64,000 nt of DNA from Tannerella forsythia (GCF_001006485.1 NZ_JUET01000082.1:1-64000), one strand, 5' to 3'. Counted from the stretch's first letter, positions 46,584 to 55,933 are shown. Notes: generated by a model from the sequence alone, not told the origin. Translations and numbers: made by a program.

Positions 46584-46940
46584 TTAAATCGTAGAAATTC
46601 TCTTTTCTTTGATACGCGCTTTCTTTCCGGTAAGTTTACGCAAATAATACAATTTGGAACGACGTACTTTACCAACTTTATTAAGCACAATACTCTCAAT
46701 AAAAGGTGATTCGATCGGAAATATTCTTTCCACACCCACATTTTCGGACATTTTTCGAACCGTGAAACGCTTCTTGTCGCCTTGTCCCGAAATGCGAATA
46801 ACCACACCTCGATACTGCTGAATACGCTCTTTGTTTCCTTCTTTGATTCGATATGAAACCGTAATCGTATCGCCGCTCTTGAACGCGGGATGTTCTTTTT
46901 TAGTAGCAAACGCTTCCTCTGCAACCTTAATTAAATCCAT
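46584..46940 (-). CDS. rplS: 50S ribosomal protein L19
   Basis: 118 residues. FKSGDTITVSYRIKEGNKER, IQQYRGVVIRISGQG and VGKVRRSKLYYLRKLTGKKA are the diagnostic L19 segments. Single gene with its own promoter (47031-47038) and terminator. Confidence 0.97.
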   Translation of the reverse strand: MDLIKVAEEAFATKKEHPAFKSGDTITVSYRIKEGNKERIQQYRGVVIRISGQGDKKRFTVRKMSENVGVERIFPIESPFIESIVLNKVGKVRRSKLYYLRKLTGKKARIKEKRISTI

Positions 46941-47030
46941 TGTTTATAGCTCTTTATATGTTTATAACTCGAACAAAACGCAACATAACGGGTCTCACTC
47001 TTCCCCGACAGCGATTACGTAAAGCGGGTG

Positions 47031-47038
47031 CAAAGATA
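47031..47038 (-). promoter_or_regulatory. -7 box for rplS
   Basis: Reverse-strand TATCTTTG followed by CACCCGCTTT, 90 bases before the start codon, so the mRNA has a long leader. Confidence 0.7.
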
Positions 47039-47169
47039 CAAAAAAAAACAGATACACACGCTTTTTCAAAGCATGTTTTTATGTCTATCCGAACGGAAAA
47101 AATCCCTTTGTATGATCGCCTGTTGATAAAAAGCAAATGAATTATTGTTGTTTTTTGTCCTCAGGCGTG

Positions 47170-47177
47170 TATTTTTG
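47170..47177 (+). promoter_or_regulatory. -7 box for the GH3/serine hydrolase gene
   Basis: TATTTTTG, 22 bases before the start codon; TTG at 47148-47150 fits the -33 element. Confidence 0.6.
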
Positions 47178-47198
47178 CGGGATATAAAAACATAACGC

Positions 47199-50100
47199 AT
47201 GAACAGGATCAATTATATTTTCAGGATCAATTATATTTTGCTGTTTTGCTTGTTGGGGCTGAAGATGACGTCGCAAGTGGAGCCAACCTTATTCCGGAAA
47301 GCAAATAAAGCGAAGATGAACCATTGGGTTGATTCCATATATCGGACAATGACGGAAGACGAACGGATCGGACAGTTATTTATGGTCATCGCCGAACCGA
47401 AGTCGGATGCTGCCAATATCCAAAAGATTGAAGGCTATATTACGAATCAGAAAGTGGGCGGTGTACTTTTTCACAAAGGCAATCCGTTGACGCAGGCTGA
47501 AGTGACGAATCAACTGCAAAAAATTTCGCGCGTACCCTTATTTATCGCTCTTGACGGAGAGTGGGGATTATCAATGCGCCTAAGCGAAACAACACGTTTT
47601 CCCAAAAACATGATGCTGGGGGCTATTGAAGACCTCCGTCTGATTGAAGCTTACGGAGCCGAAGTCGGACGGCAATGTCGGGAGATGGGTATCCATATCA
47701 ACTTCGCACCGACCATCGACGTGAACAGCAATACGGACAATCCCGTTATCGGTCTCCGTTCGTTCGGGGAAGCTCCTGATGCCGTGTCGGAAAAAGGCGT
47801 AGCGTATGCGCGCGGACTTGAAAGCACGGGCATCTTCTCCGTAGCGAAACATTTTCCGGGACACGGCGATACGTCGAGCGACTCACATCATACCTTACCC
47901 GTTTTACGCCGCTCGATAAAAGAGATGGACCGTATTGAACTGTCTCCTTTCCGTTATTATATCCAGGCCGGATTTGCAGGCATTATGACGGCTCATCTGT
48001 ATGTGCCGGCACTTGACAAGAGAGAGAGACGGGCGGCTTCGATGTCGGATGCTATCGTTACGGATCTGCTGCAGAAGAAAGACGGCTTTCAGGGACTTTG
48101 CTTTACGGATGCTCTCGCCATGAAAGGTGCCGAACACAACAAGCAGGAAAGCCCTTCGGTTCTGGCCTTAAAGGCCGGTAACGACATTGCTCTCGCCCCA
48201 AACAAACTGGCCAAAGAAATAGAAGCCGTAAAAGCAGCGATTATCGATGGGACACTCTGCAAAGAAGTTATCGCTTCAAAGTGCAAAAAGGTCTTGTCGT
48301 ATAAATATATTGCCGGATTGAGCCATGATCGTCCGATTAAAATCGAAGGCCTTTCCGAACGGTTGAACTCCACCCATGCGACCTGGTTAGCAGCCAGGTT
48401 AAACGAAGAAGCGATTACGTTATTAAAGAACGAATCGGACTATCTACCTCTGAAACAACTCGAAAAGAAAAAGATTGCCTTGCTTTCCATCGGCGATACG
48501 TATGACGAAGAATTTCAATCTACATTGGGTAAATATGATACCATTGATCATTACAGGATTACCCTATCGACAAAGGAAGCGGAGATCGAGACTATCGTGC
48601 GCGATTTAGAGAAATATGATGTGATTATCTGTGGTGTCTATACGGTACGAATCAACGAGCATCCCGCATTAGCAAAACTCGCCGCACGGAAAGATTGGAT
48701 ATATGTTTTCTTTACCCTGCCTTACTTCTGCAAAGAGTATAAAGTGTCTATCAAGCATGCCAAGGCTGTAGTCATGGCGTATGAAGGAACTCCTTTCGCA
48801 CAGGAATATGCAGCGCAAGCAATATTCGGCGGTATCCCGACGAAGGGTAAACTGGCTGTTACCATCCCCGGGTTGTTTTATGCGGGAACGGGCATCTTTA
48901 CGGAAAAGACGCGTCTGGGGTATCATCTTCCCGAAGAGGTGGGGATGGATGCCGCCCGTTTGGCGGAAATCGATGACATTGTCAAAGAAGGATTGCGCAA
49001 AGAAGCCTATCCGGGATGCCAAGTATTGGTAGCCAAGAACGGAACGATCATATACGACAAATCGTTCGGATACTATGATTATCAACGAAAACAGAAAGTA
49101 ACGAGCCATTCGGTGTATGATCTCGCATCGGTTTCAAAAGCAACCGGTACCTTGCTGGCCGTAATGAAAACTTACGACGACCGGTTGATCACATTGAACG
49201 GCCTTGTCTCCTCATATATCCCGTCCCTACGGGAAACCAATAAAGTGCATCTGACGATTGAGGAACTGTTGTATCACCAGTCCGGCATCGTACCGTCCAT
49301 TCCTTTTTATATGAAGGCCATCGATGAAAAAAGTTATACAGGCAAGTTATACAGTCGTACCCAAAGTTTCACCCACCCCGTACGTATAGATGCACACACT
49401 TACGCCCGTAACGATTTCAAGTTCCTCCCTCACCTGGTGTCGAAAACGAAGAAGCCGGGGTTCACGGCCGAAATCGCGAAACATCTCTATGTGCACGATT
49501 CGTTCAAGGATATCATCATGCAGGAAATCAAAGAGTCGAAACTGGGAGAACGCGGCAAATACAGATACAGTTGCGTGAACTTTATTCTGTTGAAGATGGT
49601 TGTTGAGCAGCAAACCGGGCAACCGATGGACAAGCTCCTGCAGACCCATTTCTTCGACCGGCTGGGAGCGTGTACAACGACTTACAATCCGTTGCATAAA
49701 ATGGACACGATGGTCATTGTTCCGACTGAAAACGATGAGTTTATACGTCGGCAATTACTGCGTGGTTACGTACATGACGAAGCAGCCGCCTTTCAGGGAG
49801 GTGTTTCGGGAAATGCCGGTCTGTTCTCCAATGCGGGCGATCTGGCCAAACTGCTGCAATTGTATTTGAATGGTGGTACGTATGGCGGCGAATCGTATCT
49901 TTCAACCGAGACGTGCAAGCTTTTTACACAAAGCAAAAGTCCTACCTGCCGCCGTGGGCTCGGATTCGATAAACCCGATACCGGCAATCCGGAGGCGTCG
50001 CCTTGTGGAACATCGGCGCCCGCCTCGGTCTACGGACACACCGGATATACCGGAACGGCCTTTTGGGTAGATCCGGACAATCAATTAATCTATATCTTCC

Positions 50101-50201
50101 TAAGTAATCGGGTTCATCCGACGCGTTCTAATGGGAAACTGTCATCGCTGGAAATTCGCACACGCATCCAAGATGCAATCTATCGCGCAATAAAGAAATA
50201 G
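47199..50201 (+). CDS. GH3 N-acetylhexosaminidase-like / serine hydrolase fusion
   Basis: 1000-residue exported protein. After the signal peptide comes a glycoside hydrolase family 3 domain (about 40-370) with the NagZ-type KHFPGHGDTSSDSHH (about 217-231) and nucleophile aspartate in CFTDALAMKG (about 302), then a GH3 C-terminal domain (about 400-580), then a beta-lactamase/PBP-fold domain (about 590-1000) with SxxK (SVSK, about 645) and HTG (about 948). The second motif reads YSC rather than YSN or YxN. NagZ-like domains cut N-acetylglucosamine from muropeptides, so a role in peptidoglycan turnover is plausible. Fusions of this kind are known in Bacteroidota. Confidence 0.9.
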   Translation: MNRINYIFRINYILLFCLLGLKMTSQVEPTLFRKANKAKMNHWVDSIYRTMTEDERIGQLFMVIAEPKSDAANIQKIEGYITNQKVGGVLFHKGNPLTQAEVTNQLQKISRVPLFIALDGEWGLSMRLSETTRFPKNMMLGAIEDLRLIEAYGAEVGRQCREMGIHINFAPTIDVNSNTDNPVIGLRSFGEAPDAVSEKGVAYARGLESTGIFSVAKHFPGHGDTSSDSHHTLPVLRRSIKEMDRIELSPFRYYIQAGFAGIMTAHLYVPALDKRERRAASMSDAIVTDLLQKKDGFQGLCFTDALAMKGAEHNKQESPSVLALKAGNDIALAPNKLAKEIEAVKAAIIDGTLCKEVIASKCKKVLSYKYIAGLSHDRPIKIEGLSERLNSTHATWLAARLNEEAITLLKNESDYLPLKQLEKKKIALLSIGDTYDEEFQSTLGKYDTIDHYRITLSTKEAEIETIVRDLEKYDVIICGVYTVRINEHPALAKLAARKDWIYVFFTLPYFCKEYKVSIKHAKAVVMAYEGTPFAQEYAAQAIFGGIPTKGKLAVTIPGLFYAGTGIFTEKTRLGYHLPEEVGMDAARLAEIDDIVKEGLRKEAYPGCQVLVAKNGTIIYDKSFGYYDYQRKQKVTSHSVYDLASVSKATGTLLAVMKTYDDRLITLNGLVSSYIPSLRETNKVHLTIEELLYHQSGIVPSIPFYMKAIDEKSYTGKLYSRTQSFTHPVRIDAHTYARNDFKFLPHLVSKTKKPGFTAEIAKHLYVHDSFKDIIMQEIKESKLGERGKYRYSCVNFILLKMVVEQQTGQPMDKLLQTHFFDRLGACTTTYNPLHKMDTMVIVPTENDEFIRRQLLRGYVHDEAAAFQGGVSGNAGLFSNAGDLAKLLQLYLNGGTYGGESYLSTETCKLFTQSKSPTCRRGLGFDKPDTGNPEASPCGTSAPASVYGHTGYTGTAFWVDPDNQLIYIFLSNRVHPTRSNGKLSSLEIRTRIQDAIYRAIKK
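47205..47240 (+). repeat. 18-bp tandem duplication in the signal peptide
   Basis: Two adjacent 18-bp units (17 of 18 identical) at 47205-47222 and 47223-47240 encode RINYIF and RINYIL at the start of the GH3 fusion protein. The duplication keeps the frame and lengthens the N-region of the signal peptide by six residues. Confidence 0.85.
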
Positions 50202-50208
50202 AAGAAGA

Positions 50209-50244
50209 GGCTGCCCGCAAAGTCTTCGACTTAGTCAGACAGCC
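50209..50244. terminator. Hairpin after the GH3 fusion gene
   Basis: GGCTGCC pairs with GACAGCC (one mismatch) around an inner AAGTC-TTC-GACTT stem, starting eight bases after the stop codon. There is no U-run, so terminator function is tentative. Confidence 0.4.
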
Positions 50245-50276
50245 CCTCCCCTTTCTCTACCTGTTCATTGTTCGTT

Positions 50277-50456
50277 TTATTCTATCCTTTTGCTGTTCTT
50301 ATTCAGCATGATATGACCAACATATCCTAAAAGAACGAGCACAAGCCCTAAAACAAGCATGACATTACTCCCGGCACTTCCGCTTATTGCAGGGATTGCC
50401 AATACGATCACTCCAATCAGAAGAACAAGAACTCCTAAATACCTTAATGCACTCAT
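50277..50456 (-). CDS. Small two-helix membrane protein
   Basis: 59 residues. The chain is two hydrophobic helices (about 6-24, LGVLVLLIGVIVLAIPAI, and 31-50, NVMLVLGLVLVLLGYVGHIM) joined by a short glycine/serine loop, with a basic C-terminal tail (NKNSKRIE). Not recognised beyond this. Codon use is normal and both ends are clean: ATG at 50456, TAA at 50277. Convergent with the GH3 gene and divergent from plsC. Confidence 0.7.
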   Translation of the reverse strand: MSALRYLGVLVLLIGVIVLAIPAISGSAGSNVMLVLGLVLVLLGYVGHIMLNKNSKRIE

Positions 50457-50570
50457 GGTTTGATATTTTAATTATTATTACATGCTAATTTTAAGCACAA
50501 ATAAAGGAATAATTCTTTGATTCGAAAAATATTTCGGCAAAAAAATGATGAATTGAATCAAATAACCTTT

Positions 50571-50578
50571 TATATTTG
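50571..50578 (+). promoter_or_regulatory. -7 box for plsC
   Basis: TATATTTG, 21 bases before the ATG at 50600. Confidence 0.6.
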
Positions 50579-50599
50579 CCCTTAGAAAAAGACAAACAG

Positions 50600-51337
50600 A
50601 TGTTGAGAATACTTTATGCCGTTTACTTTGGGTTGATCGCAATCCCTGTTTTTGTGGTACATACCATTCTGACTGCCCTGATCGTTACCGTCGGTTGCCT
50701 GCTGGGAGGAGAAAAATTCTTTTCGTTCTATCCGGGGATGCTCTGGTCGAAGGTGACATGCCGGCTGGCCATGTGTCCGGTCAAAGTGTATGGACGCGAG
50801 CACCTGCATAAAGGACAATCGTATGTATTTGTGGCCAATCATCAAGGGGCATTCGATATTTTTCTGATATACGGTTTTCTGGGTGTCCCCATGAAATGGA
50901 TGATGAAACGGGGACTGGCTAAAATTCCTTTTGTAGGTTATGCTTGTCGTGCCGCAGGATTTATTTTTGTCGATAATTCATCGCCGAAAGCAGCACGACG
51001 CAGCATTGCCGAAGCAGAACAAAAACTTAAAAACGGGGCATCGTTAACGGTTTTTCCGGAAGGATCACGATCAGAAACGGGGAAAGTCGGGCGTTTTAAG
51101 AAAGGAGCCTTTCAGATAGCGTTGGACCTCCATTTGCCGATTGTTCCCATTACGCTGAACGGACCTTACCATGTCTTACCGATCGGATCGTGGCGTGTAC
51201 GGCCTCATCGCATGGAGATGGTGATTCATCCCCCCATCCATGAGACGGAACAACCGATAGCTTCAGGTAGTTTGCAGCAATATGCCGATACCACAAAACA
51301 AATCATCACGTCTGCCCTTTGGGAAGAGTTTAAGTAG
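50600..51337 (+). CDS. plsC: 1-acyl-sn-glycerol-3-phosphate acyltransferase
   Basis: Adds the second acyl chain to lysophosphatidic acid. 245 residues. An N-terminal membrane segment (about 3-38) is followed by the acyltransferase motif NHQGAFDIF (HX4D with alanine-phenylalanine, about 78-86), the FPEGSRSETG motif (about 153) and a final IVPITLNG segment. Start at ATG 50600 gives the usual N-terminus. The FAD oxidoreductase gene is convergent, 20 bases downstream. Confidence 0.9.
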   Translation: MLRILYAVYFGLIAIPVFVVHTILTALIVTVGCLLGGEKFFSFYPGMLWSKVTCRLAMCPVKVYGREHLHKGQSYVFVANHQGAFDIFLIYGFLGVPMKWMMKRGLAKIPFVGYACRAAGFIFVDNSSPKAARRSIAEAEQKLKNGASLTVFPEGSRSETGKVGRFKKGAFQIALDLHLPIVPITLNGPYHVLPIGSWRVRPHRMEMVIHPPIHETEQPIASGSLQQYADTTKQIITSALWEEFK

Positions 51338-51357
51338 CTGACCGGCTCTCTTTTCCC

Positions 51358-52827
51358 TTATCCTCTTCGAAAGTCTTTCGTTACCGTCTTCATACCAAGA
51401 ATTTCGGCACAAGTAAAGAAAGACGTTACAGATACGCCAAGAATACCGTGCAAGCTCAGATTCTGTCCTGTTAAAAACAAGTTAGGAATCGGCGTACGCG
51501 GCATTAGCACGGTGCTTATCGGAGAAGTACAGTCTTTTCGGATACCGTACGCCGAACCGTCGACCGTATTCGTATAACGGCGGTACGACAAAGGCGTACT
51601 GGTATATATCTCTTCGACGGCATCGCGCAGCCAGGGAAGCCGGCGCACAGCAAAAGCAATGCATGCCTCGGCCTTTGCACGCTTTATCGCAGCATAGTCT
51701 GCATCACGAGGCCTATCTTTCCAGCGTTCCACCTCAGCCCACGACATGGGGGTAAGCAAATCGATGTTCGGTGTATAGCTGTCACCGTTTTCCGGTATCT
51801 TATAACTGATAAACATACCGGAAAGCTCTTTATCAAAACGATATCGCCAAAGGTCGGACGTCTCGTCATGAAGGTAAATGTTGCGGTTGCAGTAAGGCAC
51901 ACTGTCGGGACGCAGCCGGACGTTAGCTGTAAATACACCGGCCGTATTAGGCAGATGCGTGATGCGTTTGCGAAAAGCTTTACGGATACACCGGCTCTCT
52001 TCGAGTATCGAATACGTATAGGCCGGATGGGCGTTAGAGATAAAAAAGCGGGCGGTAAGCTGCTCGTCACCGTTCACCTCTACTGCCGTGATTCGACCGT
52101 TCGTTTCGATCAGCCGGGTTGCCCCTGCCCGGGGACGCACAGTACCTCCCATTGCCTCGATCTGCCGTACCAAACGATCGGCAATCTGCGATCCTCCGCC
52201 ACGCAACCGCCATGCACTCTGGATATAAGAATTATGAATCTGAGCAAACGTATAGAGCGGCAGCTTGTCGGCATCCAGCTCCATCTTGAGTGAAGTGCCC
52301 GAAAGTACCTTTCGCAACAGCGGATCGTCGATTGTTTCATGCAGAAATTCATACGCCGAACGTCCGAACAAGGGAAGAACATATTTTCCATTCATTACGT
52401 CTGGATTGAACACGTCGAGCAGATGCTGGCCGACCGTTTTCAGAAAAGCGGTATAAGCCTCCAACTGTTTGCGCTGATGCGGAAAGGATTCTGCCAATGT
52501 ATCGACAAAACGTTCGTGTCCGTTGGCAAAGAAGTAAGGCCGTTCCCCGATAATCACTTCGTCGAACAGATCGTCCATTCGTTGCCACGGCAAATCGAGC
52601 AGCCCAAAATAACGGAAGAAAGGATAAAGCGATTCGCCTTCACCCAGTCCTCCGACATAATGAAAACCCGTGTCGAACGTTACACCTTTTCGCCGAAAAG
52701 TCTGTAAGCAACCGCCGACCTGTGTATGTTGTTCCAGTACGCATACATTCAACCCGTGACGGGCTAATATAAAACCGCACTCCAGACCGCCCAAGCCTCC
52801 TCCGATAATAATTACGTCGTAATTCAC
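51358..52827 (-). CDS. FAD-dependent oxidoreductase, phytoene-desaturase-like
   Basis: 489 residues. FAD-binding motif DVIIIGGGLGGLECGFIL (residues 4-21) then EQHTQVGGC and a C-terminal GQNLSLHGILGV. Resembles the CrtI/retinol-saturase group of flavoenzymes that alter double bonds in lipids, polyenes or isoprenoids. It follows a ketosynthase gene on the same strand after 39 bases, which suggests a lipid or polyene pathway, but no carrier protein, dehydratase or reductase is adjacent. Substrate unknown. Confidence 0.82.
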   Translation of the reverse strand: MNYDVIIIGGGLGGLECGFILARHGLNVCVLEQHTQVGGCLQTFRRKGVTFDTGFHYVGGLGEGESLYPFFRYFGLLDLPWQRMDDLFDEVIIGERPYFFANGHERFVDTLAESFPHQRKQLEAYTAFLKTVGQHLLDVFNPDVMNGKYVLPLFGRSAYEFLHETIDDPLLRKVLSGTSLKMELDADKLPLYTFAQIHNSYIQSAWRLRGGGSQIADRLVRQIEAMGGTVRPRAGATRLIETNGRITAVEVNGDEQLTARFFISNAHPAYTYSILEESRCIRKAFRKRITHLPNTAGVFTANVRLRPDSVPYCNRNIYLHDETSDLWRYRFDKELSGMFISYKIPENGDSYTPNIDLLTPMSWAEVERWKDRPRDADYAAIKRAKAEACIAFAVRRLPWLRDAVEEIYTSTPLSYRRYTNTVDGSAYGIRKDCTSPISTVLMPRTPIPNLFLTGQNLSLHGILGVSVTSFFTCAEILGMKTVTKDFRRG

Positions 52828-52866
52828 TGTAATATATATATATTGACAGGCAGATGATACTAACGG

Positions 52867-54093
52867 TCAGCCGTTCATATTTCGGATAACAAGGGTCGAG
52901 TTTGTTCCGCCGAAGCCAAACGAGTTCGACAGAAACATATCAAAATGCTTATCGATGCGTGTTGCGGGAATATTGAGTTTAGCCGAGTCTTCATCAGGAT
53001 TTTCAAAATTGAGATTCGGCGCGATAAAATCATTTTTCATCATCAGCATCGAGTAGATGACCTCGCTTGCTCCCGCCATCCACATCTCATGTCCGGTCAT
53101 AGACTTGGTCGAAGTAACTTCCGGCTTCCAGTCGTCAAACACACTGTCGATAGATTTCGCTTCATTCTTATCGCCCACAATGGTTGAAGTCGCATGTGCA
53201 TTCACATAGCCGATCTCGCGGATGTCTATGCCCGCTTGCTTAAGCGCCATACGCAATGAGCGTACCGGTCCTTCGACGTTCGGCACCGAAATATGGTCAC
53301 CGTTCGACGAAAAACCGTATCCGCACACTTCGGCGAGAATCGGTGCCCCCCGGCGTACGGCCGATTCATAATCCTCGAGGACCACCGTTGCGGCGCCCCC
53401 ACCGGGCACCAATCCGTCACGGTCACGGTCGAACGGGCGGGAAGCTTTCGTCGGCTCACTCTCTCTGACCGAGAACGCACTAATCCCGTCAAAGCTACTA
53501 ACGGCAAACGGGTTAATCTCTTGGGCTCCCCCACAAATCACACAGTTTTGCAGTCCGTCACGGATCAGCAACATGCCCAGACCTATCGCATGCGATCCGC
53601 TCGCACAAGCGCCTGAAACCGTCAGGTTCATACCTCTTAACTTAAAGATGCACGAGAGATTCATCGTCACCGTCGAATTCATTGACTGAAAAATCGCTCC
53701 CGAACCGATCAAGGTCGTGTCCTTCTTTTCACGCAAGATGTCCACACTTCTGACCATGGCTTCGGAAGTGCTGTCGTTCCCATAAAGGATACCTACTTCA
53801 TGCTGTTCGATATAACCGGTATCCAACCGTGCCTGCGCCATCGCTTCACATGTGGCGACGTAAGCATATTTGGCCTGCTCGGGCATATATCCGCGTTGAC
53901 TGCGGCTGAGTATCCCTTTCAATTCGGGAATTTCGAGATGCCCCGTCAGCGCCGAACGAAATCCCATTTCCTTACGGACAGGATCATAGATTATTCCTGA
54001 TTTTCCATGATAAAGCGATTCTCGCACTTCGTCCAGATTCTTCCCGAGGCACGAATAAATACCCATCCCGGTAATCACTACTCTTCTATTCAC
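52867..54093 (-). CDS. Beta-ketoacyl-ACP synthase (KAS I/II family)
   Basis: Condenses acyl and malonyl units on acyl carrier protein. 408 residues. The catalytic triad is complete: cysteine in SGACASGSH (about 162), histidine in NAHATST (about 298) and histidine in SMTGHEMWMAGAS (about 335); the glycine-rich NSFGFGGTNSTLV is near the end. It is diverged from standard FabF and paired with the FAD oxidoreductase, so I favour a specialised pathway over primary fatty-acid synthesis. The main FabF is expected elsewhere. Confidence 0.88.
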   Translation of the reverse strand: MNRRVVITGMGIYSCLGKNLDEVRESLYHGKSGIIYDPVRKEMGFRSALTGHLEIPELKGILSRSQRGYMPEQAKYAYVATCEAMAQARLDTGYIEQHEVGILYGNDSTSEAMVRSVDILREKKDTTLIGSGAIFQSMNSTVTMNLSCIFKLRGMNLTVSGACASGSHAIGLGMLLIRDGLQNCVICGGAQEINPFAVSSFDGISAFSVRESEPTKASRPFDRDRDGLVPGGGAATVVLEDYESAVRRGAPILAEVCGYGFSSNGDHISVPNVEGPVRSLRMALKQAGIDIREIGYVNAHATSTIVGDKNEAKSIDSVFDDWKPEVTSTKSMTGHEMWMAGASEVIYSMLMMKNDFIAPNLNFENPDEDSAKLNIPATRIDKHFDMFLSNSFGFGGTNSTLVIRNMNG

Positions 54094-54197
54094 GTTGTTC
54101 TTGTTATGTTATCGTCCGTATAAAATTTAATAAAAACAGACAAAAAAAACCAGTCTATGGATACACAAACCCCAAAATACAACCTCCTCACTCTATC

Positions 54198-55913
54198 TTA
54201 TTCCGCTACCTTCGCGGCGATCCGTTCATATCCTTTTGCATTGGGATGCAAACCGTCTCTGAAAAGTGTTTCATCGATCTTCCCGTCGGGTTTGAGAAAG
54301 TAACTGCCCACATCACAGTATTCGTAACCCAACGGAAGCACAGCCTGCTCAATCTTGCGATTCAGTCCGGCTACGCGTTCCTCCATCGCACGACGCGGAT
54401 AAAGGGCAACGACTTTGATGGCCGCCTTGGGCTGACGCTCGCGAATCGCGGCCAGCAGAAAGAGTAGTCCTTCGACGATATCTTCGTCGCTATCGAAAGT
54501 CAAATTATTGGTACCGATATTCAGCACAACCTTTTCGGCTTCAAATCCGTCCAGCTCGCCATGGTATACTCGCCAGAGTACATTCTGGACATAGTCCCAT
54601 CCGTAGCCCATGTTACGGTATCCCGCCGGCACAAACACTCTGTTCCAACTTTCCTTGCCATCTTGAATCCTGTGCGCTCCTCCCCAATAGTGGGTGATGG
54701 AATTACCCATGATGACACGCCGCGGAGCCTGTTCGGCATTCTGGCGAAGGATATCCTGATGCCTCGCCTGCCAGTCGTACGTACCCGGCTCACGGCGTTG
54801 CGTCACCGGAATCATGGTGCTCTTCGTTCCTTTCGGCATACGCAGAAGCTGACGCAAAAATGTTTCATGATGCCCGGCCAAAACGACCATGCCATAATCG
54901 TTCGGGTGAATCCCTTCGGCCGTTGTCTCCGTTGTGCGGACACTTTCGTCGAACGTCATCAGATGCAGGTCTTTGACTTCGTTCTTGAGTTGGTCGTACG
55001 CCTTCTGTGCCGCCTCATTCGCTTCCGCCACCTGAGTACGTGTCAATGCCTGCACCTCGTCCTGATTAAATCCGGTATGCTGCACGATCACAATCGGAGC
55101 GGCATGCTTCGCACGAATGGTGCGCACCGCTTCGATGGTTCGACGCGTTTTCTCTTCGACTGTAAATTTACCGAGATTCGGATAGCAATCCAGCAAATAG
55201 GCCGCTCCGTCTACTTCGTTAATATACTTAAGCACCTCCGGTTCGAGTTGTCCGTTACCCGAAAAACCGAAATTCACGACCGGCCAATCGAGTTTACGAG
55301 CAAGGATATTTGTCCATGCATTGCCCGGTCGCGAGGCGCATGCGCCTTGTGCAATTGAGGTACCGTAAACAACGATCGGCTTTTCCCTTCGCACCGGTTC
55401 GACCTTAAAGATCGATCCTTCGGGGACTCCGATTTCCATCCACGTCACCGAATTATAAAGCGGAAGATACAGTCGATATTCACGTTCCATCTTCGAACTC
55501 AGGTCGGTATACGTATAAACGATCGTATCTCCGAAAAGGTATTTAACTCCGTTATCCATCCAGTGTCCCTGTTTGTCGACGGAGTACAAATCCACTCCTG
55601 AGACACCGGTCGACGGCATATGCGGCATGTTCAGTCCACCACTCACCGTATATCGAACGCGTATTTCGGGAGCATTCGTATAAAAATAGATCGCCAACCC
55701 GGCAGCGTTGCGCGATAATTTCCAAACCGGCTCACGTACCTCGGCGCGGGCACGATCGGGAAGGCGTGCATAGCTATTCTTCATCTCATCAGCCCAGCCG
55801 CGTTGCTGAATGCAAGGTATTTCACTCTGTTGCGGATTGAACCACTTTATGGCCTGCGCCTGCATACTCATCGAGATCAGGCACAGACCTATTACAGTAT
55901 CTATTTTATTCAT
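54198..55913 (-). CDS. Exported tandem SGNH/GDSL hydrolase
   Basis: 571 residues with a signal peptide (MNKIDTVIGLCLISMSMQAQ). A beta-sandwich region (about 25-175) precedes a first SGNH esterase domain (GTSIAQG, about 184-190, with the later HPNDYG block), and a second SGNH domain begins at VIMGNSITHYWGG (about 375) with NIGTNN and GLHPNAKGYERI at the end. Two complete catalytic units in one chain suggest deacetylation or deacylation of a glycan. Start at 55913 because it gives the signal peptide. Third gene of the M13-LRR-SGNH operon; the LRR gene ends 20 bases upstream. Confidence 0.87.
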   Translation of the reverse strand: MNKIDTVIGLCLISMSMQAQAIKWFNPQQSEIPCIQQRGWADEMKNSYARLPDRARAEVREPVWKLSRNAAGLAIYFYTNAPEIRVRYTVSGGLNMPHMPSTGVSGVDLYSVDKQGHWMDNGVKYLFGDTIVYTYTDLSSKMEREYRLYLPLYNSVTWMEIGVPEGSIFKVEPVRREKPIVVYGTSIAQGACASRPGNAWTNILARKLDWPVVNFGFSGNGQLEPEVLKYINEVDGAAYLLDCYPNLGKFTVEEKTRRTIEAVRTIRAKHAAPIVIVQHTGFNQDEVQALTRTQVAEANEAAQKAYDQLKNEVKDLHLMTFDESVRTTETTAEGIHPNDYGMVVLAGHHETFLRQLLRMPKGTKSTMIPVTQRREPGTYDWQARHQDILRQNAEQAPRRVIMGNSITHYWGGAHRIQDGKESWNRVFVPAGYRNMGYGWDYVQNVLWRVYHGELDGFEAEKVVLNIGTNNLTFDSDEDIVEGLLFLLAAIRERQPKAAIKVVALYPRRAMEERVAGLNRKIEQAVLPLGYEYCDVGSYFLKPDGKIDETLFRDGLHPNAKGYERIAAKVAE

Positions 55914-55933
55914 ACTTGAAAAATTTGTTTGTT

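Noticed and set aside
46389-46709. 106-codon open frame between the permease and rplS
   Set aside because: It crosses a hairpin, the rplS terminator and the end of rplS on the other strand, and has no protein-like pattern.
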